From assembly GCA_009617715.1 (NCBI GenBank), contig VTFK01000641.1, positions 1 through 64,000 of the forward strand: DNA of 64,000 bases, given 5' to 3'. Positions 21,629-33,300 of the stretch are shown one piece after another; positions within the stretch are counted from its first letter, which is position 1; the number at the start of each line of letters is the position of its first letter. The notes under the pieces were generated by a model, which was not told the DNA's origin, made no database searches, and was given only the letters and a program-made list of their open reading frames with translations. The position numbers and the translations under genes are program-made. Source of the stretch: Plectrocnemia conspersa. Lineage: Eukaryota; Arthropoda; Insecta; Trichoptera; Polycentropodidae.

Positions 21629-24600
21629 TTATTGACCCATTTGAACCTTCGAGTACTGATCACTGCATTCTTGAAGCAGTTTTTTTAACATCATGAATTT
21701 AGAAAATCCATCTTCCAATATGTTTCTAAAAAATAGTAGCAAGTTAGTTGAACCTAAAGTGGGTCATGAAAATGAAAGATTCAGTATATTAAAACAAATA
21801 TACATACCTATGCTTAGAACAATAATTTATTAAGTCAGTTTTGTTAAAATTTATAGCCGGTTGACCCATTCCGTTGATAGTGTTAAGGAGAACATCGAAC
21901 ATTGTATCGGAAGAGCAGTTTGCTTCGATTATTTTATATTCAGGCGAAAAGTTATCAATAGGATAGCTTACTAAAACCCTGAAATAATATAATAATATCA
22001 CTCAAACACTGATAATATGTATTTATTATTGCTTTTTACCTGGATAATGATTGAATTAGAAGATTTATTTGTTCAGTGACTGAATTGGCTTGTATTATCA
22101 AATCTTCGGAGAAACTATTGTTCGACAGACTAGCATCAAGATCATGAGAAACTCCTAAAGCGTTCGCTAACTGGGAACTATAATTAGATGTTACATAATA
22201 AATTTGTGTATTGATTTTTCGATAAAAGTTAAAAAAAAAAACATTTACCAATACGTGACAAATCCGTTCCAAATAAATACGAGTACTTGCGATATTCTAT
22301 CATCTACAGTCTCGTTAACATTTTCTGTATAGTTATCCAATTGTAAATCAATTTCAGTTTTAGTTTCATCTTCAATATATGAATGGTTAGTTTTTATATT
22401 GGGATCGGAGTAATTTTTCAAAATTTGGTTTATAGAGTTGCAGCATCCTGAAGCAGCGGCTTTATATTGGTCGTTGAGCAAAAAGTATTTGGCAAATTTT
22501 GTACAGACAGATATGACAGCTTTCAAGTCATCTTTCGTTTTGAGAGTGACTAAAAAGGAATGATTACTATAAGAAAAAAATATCATAAAGCTGGAATGAA
22601 AATGTACAATAGCTTTCCTTTGTAATAAATAATATTGGGAAGAGAATTTTAATTATTGATTCTAGTGAGCAAATAAGTTATATGGCTTACTCTTTCGCAA
22701 TTGCTTATTTATGTTATACTGTTTCAAAGGAAATATATTTTGAATCTTCTAAAAAGTTTTATTTCTTCGTTAAACATACATATACGTCTTCTCGGGAAGT
22801 AGAACTTCAACTCTCTCAACACTTGCTGTGAATCTTTGGGCAAAATTTCGCTAAAAACTGCCATCCAATGTTTGGTGAAACAATCCAAGATGTTCGGCAA
22901 ACTCCACGGTGGCTCAATCAACACAACCTTCAACCACAAGTCTTCGAAATGAGTTATCATTTCTTTCTGTTAAAAAATAACCGAACAAAAAAGTAAATCG
23001 TAAATATTTTTAAATAAAACAAATAAAAATACCTCTAAAATTGGCGAAAGAAACTCTTTGAACAAGTCTCGAATCTTCTCATAGGCGTCAGACAGAGCTT
23101 GAGAAAATTCTGTCTCAGTTTTGTTTCGGTTCGAATCTTCCGTCAAACTGGTGTTATTAGTTTTGGTAAAATTTAGCATCTCTTTAAGAAAATTTCCATG
23201 GGTGTAAGCCTTGACGCTGTTGACTACGGCTTTGTTAATTAAATTTTTGTCATTCGACAAAAGTACCTATTAAAAACGTATTAGTAATAGTTTGGTTTTG
23301 CATAACATTTTTGTCATTCGTTACTAAAAAAAACCTACGATAGCATTTCCATTATTTAGTATTTGTAAACAACAGTTTAGGATCTCGTCGTCTGGAGATG
23401 TACACGTGTACATTTGGTTATTAGCGTCTTTCAGGGGTTGTCCTGTTGATTTATATGAATTTATGATTAGTTTAGATTAAAGTGGTTTTGGAAACTATCT
23501 ATAAGTAAATAATAATGTATCATGATTCAATCTAATTGTGTTTGTTAGTACTCCGTATCATTGGCAACGACCTGTGATTTACGTAGCATCTTACGTAAGC
23601 GAACTCGACGCGGCGTGAAATTAACAAGCAGTCGCTGTCGCTCGAAGTGTCCTACGTGGGTCACGTAGGACACTTCAAGCATCAGTGACTGTTTATTTTC
23701 GCGTCACGCCGCTTCGCATTCGCATCGAGTTCGTTTACGTAGGATGCCGCCGTTGTATTCGTAAATATTAAAATTTGTTTATATTCTTATAGATTTAAAT
23801 GAAGATTATATTTCTTGTAATTATAACAAGCAATGATTATACGAGCCTTTTATTTTGAACGTGATATGTATATTTTTGAAAAAAATTAATGATAGTTTTA
23901 GTCAGATAATAATATCCTCTTTTTATATTTATAATCACACGGTCAATGGTGCACAACATCCTCCTAAATTAATCAAAAGAAGTCAAACTGTAAAATGTTA
24001 TCGCATGAATGTTTTTGCTGAAAGTGGAATAATTCCATTCGTAATAATCATAATTAACGAGTTAATTACTTCACTATGATAAGTGTAAAGGAAAAATAAG
24101 ATTGAAATATGAATAAGTTTGTTATATTAGTTATCTTATCTTTCATTAGAATATATCTGCAATTATTACTTAATGAACTCAATTATTTATTTACTGACAT
24201 GTCTTCATTTAAATTATTATTTTTTACACTAAAAAATACAGTTCAGAAAAGGCAACTTCAATTAAAAATATAAATTTAAAATTGCTATTGTTTATACTTT
24301 TCATAATTTGTTATTGCTGAATATGAATATGGTATAAGTTTATTTGTAGCTAAAAAATCGTTTATTTTCTTCAACATTTTTAATATAATTATTGCATAAA
24401 AAATTGAACAAGTTTATATTTTTAAAACTATTACCCGAATTGATAAACGTTTGCCAATATTTTTTTGATTCAAACACAAACACTTAAATATCTCAATGTA
24501 TGAATAAATTGACTTAATACCACTTTCATAAACAACAGCTCTTATAGTTGTCTTTAGACAAAAAAAATGAAAATCACCTATTAATTTATCGTTTTTTGGT

Positions 24601-25553
24601 AAATTATCATACAAAAAATTAAGAGCCTTTCTAGCGGAAAAGCTAAATTTATCCATCTTTTTCAAGTTGTCCAATTCGCAAAACACCCTCCAAGATACAA
24701 CCACTACTGGACGAAAGTCACCTATAAAATGAATGTAAAATAAAATCATAATTTTTTCAGTCAATACAAGTACCGCATGACTCACCTTTACATTCATTAT
24801 TGATCAACTTTTCGATAGTATACAAGTGTGATAAGAAAATATTGGTATCTATCACTATATAAGTGTTCAAGGTGGATGTACGTTTATGAATCCATTTCTC
24901 ATCTTTAAACAAATCCGGAGTCGTCTCCTTGTTGATACCGGCTGTTCTGACCTTTGAGATAAATTCACAGTGAATATATATATGTCAATATTGATAAAAT
25001 TGTAAACAATGCGAATACTTGATTTATCTCATTGACAACGCACTCCCAGTCCATAGCTTCGACGCAATTAGATTTAACTGCACTATTAGTATCTAAGAAA
25101 ATGAATAAATATTAAGAACGTCAATAGGGGAACATATAGAAACATATTGTACGTACTTTTTTCAGGGACTACTTGTACAGATCTTCGTCTCAACACTCTA
25201 ACGTTCATATTCTGCGATGCAGTCTGATCTAAATTACCATCTGAACTGTTTTCCGCCGGTTTGTTTGGTTTATTTTCTATCAGTCTGTACGGTATATACT
25301 TTTTTAAGGCTATGTCGTACTTATTTATAGCGCCGTTTATTCTATTCAGTTCGATGGATTTATTTTTAACGCAATTTCTACGCAAACTTTGACATCTCTT
25401 ATACTTACTTAGATCAAAAACGTTGGTGGGATTAGGCGCAGTCCCAGTCGCCGGCTTTTCGTTTATTCGAAAAAACACTTTCTTACTCTCATTCGGCTGA
25501 TTTTTAGTTTTTAGAGCGATCCTCGGATCTCTGCTAGCATTTTGATTAGACAT
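21629..25553 (-). CDS. Swt1: SWT1-type PIN-domain RNA endoribonuclease, eleven exons
   Basis: SWT1 is a nuclear endoribonuclease involved in mRNP quality control near the nuclear pore. Minus-strand exons: 25553-25157, 25092-25019, 24951-24786, 24721-24578, 23442-23339, 23266-23033, 22966-22786, 22549-22249, 22177-22040, 21978-21808, 21725-21629. All sites are GT-AG, phases match throughout, and the total is 668 residues. The N-terminal ~180 residues are basic and unstructured. The PIN domain follows: YIVIDTNIFLSHL (Asp ~192), SWRVFCELDNLKK (Glu ~228), SPDDEILNCCL (Asp ~278-279) and VLLSNDKNL (Asp ~301), so all acidic catalytic positions are present. DLWLKVVLIEPPWSLPNILD then matches the conserved SWT1 C-terminal block. 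Intron 4 holds a foldback element. The end exon is supported by phase, but an alternative 3' end is possible. Confidence 0.88.
23586..23747. repeat. 162-bp foldback element in SWT1 intron 4
   Basis: GCATCTTACGTAAGCGAACT at the left is matched in reverse complement by AGTTCGTTTACGTAGGATGC at the right. The inner arms CGAAGTGTCCTACGTG and CACGTAGGACACTTC meet at a 3-base centre. The whole forms an almost continuous hairpin and is much GC-richer than the intron around it. It is a MITE-like foldback. Confidence 0.85.
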
Positions 25554-25670
25554 CTAAAAAACGGTATACGAAGCGTCAATTCGTCGGCGTACGATAAGGA
25601 AAAATGTTATTAAAAATGGTATTAGTAATGTAAACAAACCGACTGATAAATAAAAATATTGTATAAGGAT

Positions 25671-25907
25671 CAGTGGTGTAGTGGTAAAAAATAAGTATCT
25701 GAACGCTACACCTCTTTAGGGTGAACAATGAGATTTCATGGTTAATTTATTTGTTGCGTTGTAGTTTGGTTGTGCATAAAAATGTGTCGGCGATGACAGA
25801 TAAATTAGGCTTAAAGAACATTGAACAAACTCTACCGAAACGCTTTCCGGTTTTAGAAAAATGTACCGGAACGATGTTCCGGTGCGTTTCGGCCTCATTC
25901 ACCACTG
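25671..25907. mobile_element. possible hAT-like MITE upstream of SWT1
   Basis: It starts CAGTGGTGTAGTGG and ends CACCACTG, short inverted termini of the hAT type. Flanks ATAAGGAT and ATATGAAT match at five of eight bases, so the target duplication is not convincing. It has TTTCCGG/CCGGAA internal repeats and lies between the SWT1 start and the N-myristoyltransferase gene. Confidence 0.45.
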
Positions 25908-26358
25908 ATATGAATATTATTTAACTAATAAAAGAAACAAATCTTACTGTCAACGATAGCAGCGAAACACACGCAGCGCAGAAACAACAGAATAATCGAC
26001 CATAAACTAAAACTGTATTGCCATATAACAAAAAAAAAATATTTATTTATACAATTAAATTAAAATATTTTGACATTTATTCAAATTTGCACCTAAACGA
26101 AATCAATTCTTGTACATATTACATCATTGAAGACATAAAAATATATTTTATTTCCAAACGTGCTATTTGCAACTCCAAAATTGTACAATAATATTTTAGC
26201 GATATTATAATATATATGTTTTAGTTTACGTTTAAGATTCATAGGTAGTAGATATTTGATTAAACGAGTGTTAAAAGTATACAGGCGAAACAACACGCGG
26301 ACGGCGCTGGCAACACTGCGCCGCCGGCGGCTGTCAGTGCGTCAGGGAGGCATAGGAC

Positions 26359-27822
26359 ATGGACAGCTTGCAGGACGAGCTGCAGGCCGGGGCGCAGCCG
26401 CCGAGCGCCAAGAGCGGGCGGCGCAGAGCGAAGAACCGCAAGAAGGGCGGAGCTGGCGGTTCGGGGTCGGCGGCGGCGGGCGACGAGGGCGCGGCGGAAG
26501 CGGAGGCGGCGGGCCAGTCGCCGGTGGCGGTCGCCGCCGCCGCTGCGGCCACCGCCGATCACCTCAACATCTCCAAGCTGCTGAACCTGGACCTGAGAAC
26601 GGCCATGGAGGTGCTGAGCCTGCAGCAGAAGAACCTGCGCGCCAAGGAGGCGGCGGCGGTGCCGGCCAAGAGCTACCAGTTCTGGTCGACGCAGCCCGTG
26701 CCGCGCATGGACGAGAAGATCGTCGTCAGCGAGGCGATCGAGCCCGAGAAGAAGATCTCGGACATCCGGCCGGAGCCGTACAGCCTGCCCGAGGGCTTCC
26801 GCTGGGACACGCTCGAGCTGGAGCAGCCGCACGTGCTGCGCGAACTGTACACGCTGCTGAACGAGAACTACGTGGAGGACGACGACTGCATGTTCCGCTT
26901 CGACTACCAGCCGGCGTTCCTCGAGTGGGCGCTGCGACCTCCGGGGTGGCGGCGCGCCTGGCACTGCGGCGTCAGGGTGACCAAGTCGGGCCGGCTCGTC
27001 GGCTTCATTTCGGCGGTGCCGGCCGAGCTGCGCATCTACGAGCACGTGCAGCCCGTCGTCGAGATCAACTTCCTGTGCGTGCACAAGAAGCTGCGCTCCA
27101 AGCGGGTGGCGCCGATGCTCATCCGCGAGATTACGCGCCGCGTCAACCTCACGGGCGTGTTCCAGGGCGTGTACACGGCCGGCAAGGTGCTGCCCAAGCC
27201 CATCGCCACTTGCCGCTACTGGCACCGCTCGCTCAACCCCAAGAAGCTCATAGAGATCGAGTTCTCGCGCCTCTCCAAGAACATGACCATCCAGCGAACG
27301 CTCAAGCTGTACAAGTTGCCCGACGAGCCCAAGACGCCCGGTTTTCGCCGCATGGTCGACTCGGACTGCGAAGCCGTCGTGCGGCTGCTCAACTCGTACC
27401 TCGAGAAGTTCGAGCTGGCGCCGGTCTTCTCGACCGAGGAGTTCCGCTACTGGTTCGTCCCCAAGCCGGGCATAATCGACAGCTACGTCGTCGAGAGCGA
27501 GAGCGGCGCCGTCACCGACTTCGTCAGCTACTACTCGCTGCCGTCCACCGTCATGAACCACCCGACGCACAAGACGCTCAAAGCCGCCTACTCCTTCTAC
27601 AACGTGTCCACCGAGACGTCGTGGGTCGCCCTCATGACCGACGCCCTCATATCGGCCAAGAACGCCGGCTTCGACGTCTTCAACGCGCTCGACCTCATGG
27701 ACAACCAGGAGTTCCTGAGCGCGCTCAAGTTCGGCATCGGCGACGGCGACTTGCAATATTACCTCTACAACTGGAGGTGTCCTAGCATGCCGCCCGCCAA
27801 GATCGGCTTGGTCCTGCAATAG
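26359..27822 (+). CDS. Nmt: glycylpeptide N-tetradecanoyltransferase, intronless
   Basis: N-myristoyltransferase attaches myristate from myristoyl-CoA to N-terminal glycine of cytosolic and membrane proteins. The single open frame codes for 487 residues, the normal family length. An Ala/Gly-rich N-terminus with a basic stretch ([12 protein letters not shown]) precedes the two GNAT-like lobes. Family blocks: [70 protein letters not shown] (acyl-CoA binding), [15 protein letters not shown], and the C-terminal IGLVLQ whose terminal carboxylate is the catalytic base. The gene has no introns and is far GC-richer, especially at third positions, than the DNA around it. Long open frames on the opposite strand and in another frame are side effects of this composition. 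A GC-rich leader precedes the ATG. Intact and confidently identified. Confidence 0.97.
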   Translation: MDSLQDELQAGAQPPSAKSGRRRAKNRKKGGAGGSGSAAAGDEGAAEAEAAGQSPVAVAAAAAATADHLNISKLLNLDLRTAMEVLSLQQKNLRAKEAAAVPAKSYQFWSTQPVPRMDEKIVVSEAIEPEKKISDIRPEPYSLPEGFRWDTLELEQPHVLRELYTLLNENYVEDDDCMFRFDYQPAFLEWALRPPGWRRAWHCGVRVTKSGRLVGFISAVPAELRIYEHVQPVVEINFLCVHKKLRSKRVAPMLIREITRRVNLTGVFQGVYTAGKVLPKPIATCRYWHRSLNPKKLIEIEFSRLSKNMTIQRTLKLYKLPDEPKTPGFRRMVDSDCEAVVRLLNSYLEKFELAPVFSTEEFRYWFVPKPGIIDSYVVESESGAVTDFVSYYSLPSTVMNHPTHKTLKAAYSFYNVSTETSWVALMTDALISAKNAGFDVFNALDLMDNQEFLSALKFGIGDGDLQYYLYNWRCPSMPPAKIGLVLQ

Positions 27823-27947
27823 CCCCTCCCTCCCCTTCTCTGTTTCGTTTCATTTCATCAAATCGTCGTTGTAATATAGAGGTCTAGTCGTGATAATTTT
27901 GCACATTTATAAGGTTGCCTTATTGTAGACTGTTATGGCGAATAATT

Positions 27948-27953
27948 AATAAA
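27948..27953 (+). terminator. polyadenylation signal of Nmt
   Basis: AATAAA about 125 bases after the stop; the first good signal downstream. Confidence 0.65.
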
Positions 27954-28361
27954 TCGAACGTACCGTTCTCTTATCGCGTTTCCTACCGTCTTTCTAAAAT
28001 TTTATCTCGTCCTTCTCTCGCTTCTCTTCCGTCATAGAGAGTTTGTATTTTTGTCAAAAATATATATATTTTAACTAGATTAAGATTTGCATGAAACGTT
28101 GGCTTTAAAAACGCTCTACAAAATGTGTCTTACGGCGATGTAAACGCTGTATATTTTAGTGATGTGATGCGCGCGGATGTTATTTTCTAACGGAGCCAAA
28201 TCGTTGTTATAGATGATTCGACAGGTCAGCAATAATCGAAACCATCCTGCCGCAGTGTTATTTTTGTTATTTTTTCATTCGTGCGTTCGAATATCATTTT
28301 CAACAATAGCTAGATAAAATATTTACGTAATAGGCGCCGGATAAGAATATATTAAAAATAC

Positions 28362-28401
<40 letters not shown>

Positions 28402-29892
28402 CATAATGTGAACATATTGAATATAATGTAAAATAAAACGTAGAAAAATTAACAATCGAGAGAAAAATCTATTCCACAAACGGTGAAATGGATCTTTATA
28501 AGATCCTGAAATTTGTCTTATGAGACGAATTAGTTCATTTCGTATTTTTAAATATACGTTATAATATATTTTGTATTGCAAATTTGTGACGTTTTCAAAA
28601 ATTAAACCCGAAGACGTGTTAATTAGTTACTTTTTTTAATAGCAAAATAATGTAAATTTATAATTTTATCTATCTGTTATGGAAATACTTTTTTATGTAT
28701 AAACGAAAATACTTTATTTAACTTATGAGTAAATAAATATATTAAAGACGGTGACGATCACCAAAGCTCAGTCTGCAGGTTAGACGTGTTCCAAGTTGTT
28801 ATAACTCGTAACTAATTTAAGGCGACGGTCGCACTTTTCTATAGTCGATTTACATAAACGCAACGATTGTGATTCGTATTGTCAATTTTTGTGCCGAATT
28901 CGTTTGTTACCTATTTTCGGCAGTGTTATTATTTTTCTCACGTTGACACGAAGGTTTTACACGTATGAATTTTTAATATCAACTTTTTGTTTGCTTTATA
29001 TATGATATTGAATAAAAATGACATACTGTCTCGCCAATAATATAAGTAGTTTTTATTTGTAGTCCGTGTTTATTATAAGCGAAAAGATCGAGTTACTAAA
29101 TTGAAGCTCGAAACTAAAGACTATGGCCCTCGACTATGATTTAATCCGGAACTACTTCTCTATAAAAAAAACAATATGCAATATATTAACTCTTTACTGC
29201 ATGGATTTTTATTTCGCTGCGAAAAAATATATGTTAAAAAACATGTTTGAAAATTATTTACAATTTTATTGAAAAAAATATATTAGGCCTTATATGGCAC
29301 TGCATGCACTAGTAACTATAATATTTATCGAGCCATATGTGGCACTACGCATTAAGAACAAAGACTTTCTAATAAACCTCAGCGCAGTACCTTTTGGTTC
29401 ATTTTCCACACTCAATTTTCAAGATTTCTTGTTTGTGATCCCAACGATGCTATCCATTTTATATTATTCCCTTCTTTATTTGAATTCTTTCCTTTTTTTT
29501 ACTTATTTCATTTATTATGATGTGAGTCAATGCATAGAGTGGCAAATATGCCAATATCATTATAACCTTTCACCGCGGATGGTTTCTATAGAAGTCATCG
29601 AGAAAATCGCCATTACTCGTTGGGCACCTAAGGTGCCATATACCTTTGAGCCTAATAATATGGTTATTCAGTATAATATAAGGCTGTAAATCACTTGAAT
29701 TTATCGAACCATAATACTTAAACAAATATGGCATGAGTGGGTGCCCCCCACATATTAACAAATTTCGAAATGATAAATTAAATAACCACGCTTTGCTTAT
29801 TAATTGTAGGTAACTATCACCTCTTATCAGAGAGAAAACTTTTTATGTCTTCTAATAACTTTTAAAAACCTTACAAGAACTTCTGCTAAGGC
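27954..29892. other. gene-poor stretch after Nmt
   Basis: It includes the TA microsatellite at 28366-28396 and an AT-rich 131-codon frame at 29294-29689 that I do not accept as a gene. The motif CATATGTGGCAC or its near copies recur around 29290, 29335 and 29633, hinting at an old repeat. Confidence 0.4.
28366..28396. repeat. (TA)n microsatellite
   Basis: About 15 uninterrupted TA units. Confidence 0.95.
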
Positions 29893-30136
29893 AACATACA
29901 GGAACGTAATTTCAGCTTTTTCCGAGGGGGGGGGGGGGGTGCAAAAGTTGGCCAACCAGTAGCACCTTTCTTCATTTTTCATTTCATTAAGATTCGTAGT
30001 ATTTTATTTAATATCATGCATTTTTCTAGCCAAAATCTGTTTAGCTGTTTAGAGTTTACGTAAAAAGAAAGATTTTGTATAATAATATTACGACTTGCAA
30101 TAAGTGAAAATCGAATGAAACATATCTAAACCAAAG
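29893..30136 (+). repeat. copy C (partial) of the dispersed repeat
   Basis: TTTCAGCTTTTTCCGAG, a 14-base G run (29926-29939), GCAAAAGTTGGCC and GATTCGTAGTATTTTATTT follow in the same order as in copies A and B. It runs directly into the MITE-like core at 30137. Confidence 0.65.
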
Positions 30137-30251
30137 TTTGACCAATAGGAGAGCGTCAAAAATCCACGCCATAAGCAATAAAATCGTGTCGGCGCCGTCG
30201 CAGTGGGAACGCTCGATAACGAATTGTTTTTGCGCCCTCCTATTGACCAAA
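30137..30251. mobile_element. 115-bp MITE-like element with CCAATAGG termini
   Basis: The left end TTTGACCAATAGGAGAGCGT and the right end, read in reverse, TTTGGTCAATAGGAGGGCGC are inverted repeats. The core GCAATAAAATCGTG...CGTCGCAGTGGGAACG recurs at 19109-19310 and in part at 18990-19045. Confidence 0.7.
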
Positions 30252-31029
30252 ATTCGGTTTGAATACACTTGGACCAATACTATTGTAGGGGGCCATTTAT
30301 ATATATTTAGGTTTATTATAGCCAAAATTAACGGCACTCTAGTTACTCTGGCGTGACGTAAGTACATTCTCTTGGCGATTTTGGCGGGCTCGCATGGCCG
30401 GTGCGGGCCCCGCGCATCCGCTTATTTTATTGTCAAACATGTAACTTAGTAAGATCTCAATAAAAATACTATTGCAGCGGCTTAATATTTGTCTAATTGC
30501 CACCCGTCACCTCCCGTCGCCAAACTATCAAATTATAAGACCGTAGTAATATCAGTAAGGATGGGTATAATATTTTCAAAACATAATGTAATATTTAAGT
30601 GCGGACTAACTTTGGAACAATATGCGAGATGTGACGTCTATCTGTACTTTATTTTCCGCTTATTTCCCTGAGAGTTGAGTTGACTTAGTTTGTATTTTGA
30701 ACATGACTAATAAAAGTTCTAAAACTATAATTAGTTTTAAAACTTTTATTGTTTGGTTAATTCGTGTAGGTTGGGTTTGCGCTTAGACAGAAAATGTACG
30801 CTTCACAACTGTCAAATTTAGTTTCATAAACATTTTGAAGCGGCATATTAGCGCCTATCAGTTGAATTATATTTTCGCTAATAGAAATATATATCAACTA
30901 GTACAAAATATATTTGCACTTCACCGAAAAATACACATTCACTGTAACATTTATACATCGCAATTAAATAAATAATGATAAGTATGTAAATGTATAATAT
31001 ATACGTATGGGAAAGTTGAAATCATATAA
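30252..31029. other. intergenic stretch with a diverged repeat piece
   Basis: Around 30862-30945 TTGAATTATATTTTCGCTAA and nearby bases resemble the start of copies A and B, so a diverged unit seems to precede copy B. No gene is seen. Confidence 0.4.
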
Positions 31030-31370
31030 TTTTAATAGCACCTGCCAGATAAATTATAATTTCACTGGCGAAAATATATAACTACCGGTGAAAATATATT
31101 CCAGTATGATTTCACTTAATGGCATATTTAAAAAAAATATTTTTTGGGATAGGTTCGACCCTGTTTTTTCATATTTTCTATGAGAGATAACCCGAGAATT
31201 TCTAGTTTAGAATCAGAGACGTTATTTCAGATTTTTCCAGAGGGAGGAGGCAAAAATTGGACAGTTAGTGGTCGTATCTTTTAAATTTAATTTTCATTAA
31301 AATTCATAGTCTTTCATTAAATGATTGCATTTTCTTGGCCTATTCATGAGGTTACAAATGCCCCCCCGTA
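31030..31370 (+). repeat. copy B of the dispersed repeat, uninterrupted
   Basis: It matches copy A across its length (CACCTGCCAGATAAATTATA, AACTACCGGTGAAAATATAT, GAGATAACCC, GCAAAAATTGG, AATTCATAGT, ACAAATGCC) but lacks the MITE present there. It shows the ancestral target sequence. Confidence 0.75.
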
Positions 31371-31420
31371 TCTTTTAAATTTAATTTTCATTAAAATTCA
31401 TAGTCTTTCATTAAATGATT
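31274..31420 (+). repeat. 53-bp exact direct duplication
   Basis: Bases 31274-31326 and 31368-31420 are identical (GTATCTTTTAAATTTAATTT to TTAAATGATT), separated by 41 bases, so a 94-base unit was recently duplicated. Confidence 0.9.
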
Positions 31421-33159
31421 TTCCAATGCAACAAACATTTATGTTCAACAAAAAATCCTTATCGTTATCCTGATTTTCTAATCTAAATAGGCGTCTCTGA
31501 AGGGCACTATTTTAAAGTATAAAATATAACATCAAGTCTCTTTGAATATAAAACTTATTGGTTGATAATGCAGTGGTATGATAAAAAGCTTGGATAAGTA
31601 TCATCATATATTTTTTGTGAATTATTCCTTCAAACTGGTTTCACCTGAATATGGCGATGATATAAGTATGTGTTTATATATGTACTATTATTATTACGAC
31701 TTTAATTGCGTTTTAATACGTAAAATATAATTTAAATATTTTTAAAAACAAATTTCAGCTCTTTGATGACTCTGCTGATACTATTGTATTTGATATTATT
31801 TTTATAATACTTGAAATTATTTAGGGTTAATTCATTTTTTTCTTTGTCCGTATATATATAAATGGAAGTTTGATAACAAACGTTCCAACATTTTTCGTAA
31901 TAGTTGATTAAGATAAGAGGACAATTGATATGAGTAATATATAAAATAATTGTTCCATAAAATGAATTGTGTGTGCATTACTGTTGGACAGAACAGTGAA
32001 TACATTATGAATAACTATCTCCAACGAATCCTTTTATGGAACAAAATATTCATTTAAATGCACATACATATATCTTAAAATAATTCCATGTTAAATAGCA
32101 CTCAAAAGAAAATGGATCAAACATTTTATGTAATAGAAATTGAAACAAAGCGAGATTTAAAAACAAAAAATATCATTTGTATGGAATATAACAGTTTTTG
32201 AGGAAACGATAATTTTTAATCTGATCATCATGAAACTTATCTTTAAAGAAGACCTTGTAAATATATCGGACAAGTTCATTAACCAGCCTGATGCGCAATA
32301 TTGTTTCAAAATAGCGATTATTGTTGAAAAAAACTTAATTGTTGAAAATATAAAGTAGTCAAATATATTTTATATTTTAATTGAATGAAATTAAAATACA
32401 CGAATCTACCTTATTATATTGTAGTTAGTGGCTTTTGGCGGACGGTATTTTATGATTCTTTCGTACATATTTTATACAACTAATATACATGTTTTATCTT
32501 TTTTTAAATAAACCTGTGGTAGTATTACTTTATTTAACAGCCCTGGACTATTGATAAAAAAAAATTTGCCATTTTATATTTGATAATTATATTTTATAGC
32601 AAGTAAACATTTTTTTTTTAATTTTAATAGATTTTTAAATCTTACAGTTTACCCAAGGATTTTTACTAGGTCTAAAAATTTCAATGCTCTTTCTTCATAC
32701 TCAGTTAAAACTTTTGAAAAAATATATTTAACTAGAAATTGCTGTCAAAATGTAGACGTTAGTTAGTAAGTCACAATCGCGGTGAAATTCGCTTTTCAAA
32801 TAATATTTGGACTCGTGAACTCTGATTTAATGGACTGTCGTGTATACAATTGTGAACCTTATCTCAGTGTGAAAGACAACACATTGTCAATATCTACTCA
32901 AGATTAGCTGTTACTAATTGTGATCATTGGTTGCAATTGTGAAACGCAGATTATGTAATTGTTCGCCAATGTTTCTCAAACGTTGTATGTATTGTATAAC
33001 TTTTGTTTTCGTTTATTTTTTATTACAAATCTGACAATCATGATTTGACAGGTTACAGATGACCATTATATTATATAATTAAACATTAAAAAAAACAATT
33101 ACGATGCACGTTTAAAATAGATGAGCACCAACCTAGTAATATTTTTCCTGCTAGGTGAG
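31421..33159. other. AT-rich gene-poor stretch
   Basis: No gene, RNA or element is supported. All open frames are short and low in complexity. Confidence 0.5.
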
Positions 33160-33245
33160 AAGCTAGATGGCCCGCGCAAGAGGGGAGTTCTTAAGCTCTG
33201 ACGTACTGGCCGCAACGGTCAATAATAAGGGACGCGATCGTAGCT
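33160..33245 (+). repeat. dispersed GC-richer repeat, first copy
   Basis: GAAGCTAGATGGC, then ACTGGCCGCAACGGTCAA and GGGACGCGATCGT match GGAGCCAGATGGC, CCTGGCCATAACGGCCATCA and GGACACGATCGT at 46902-46995. It may be a SINE-like or retroelement fragment; the family is unknown. Confidence 0.5.
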
Positions 33246-33255
33246 CTCTAGGACA

Positions 33256-33300
33256 GTGGTGTGCAAACAATTTTTCGAGGCGGACCGCAATCGATATCCT
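33256..33300 (+). mobile_element. hAT-like left terminus without a partner
   Basis: CAGTGGTGTGCAAACAATTT followed by GGCGGACCGCAATCG has the form of a hAT end. No matching right end was located. A second candidate of the same orientation (CAGTGGTCCACGAGATAC) starts near 34262. Confidence 0.35.

Noticed and set aside
25660..25730. Possible tRNA (GTGGTGTAGTGGTAAAA resembles a tRNA 5' half)
   Set aside because: No acceptor stem, anticodon arm or B box follows; the sequence is the end of a MITE-like element.
26256..27819. Open frames of about 500 codons on both strands over the N-myristoyltransferase gene
   Set aside because: They overlap the conserved Nmt frame, have Arg/Gly/Ala-rich or Leu/Val-rich composition and no family motifs. 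High GC removes stop codons from other frames.
29294..29689. 131-codon hydrophobic frame
   Set aside because: AT-rich composition gives Phe/Leu/Ile runs. It has no family motif, no splice or promoter support, and carries repeated CATATGTGGCAC-like segments of non-coding character.
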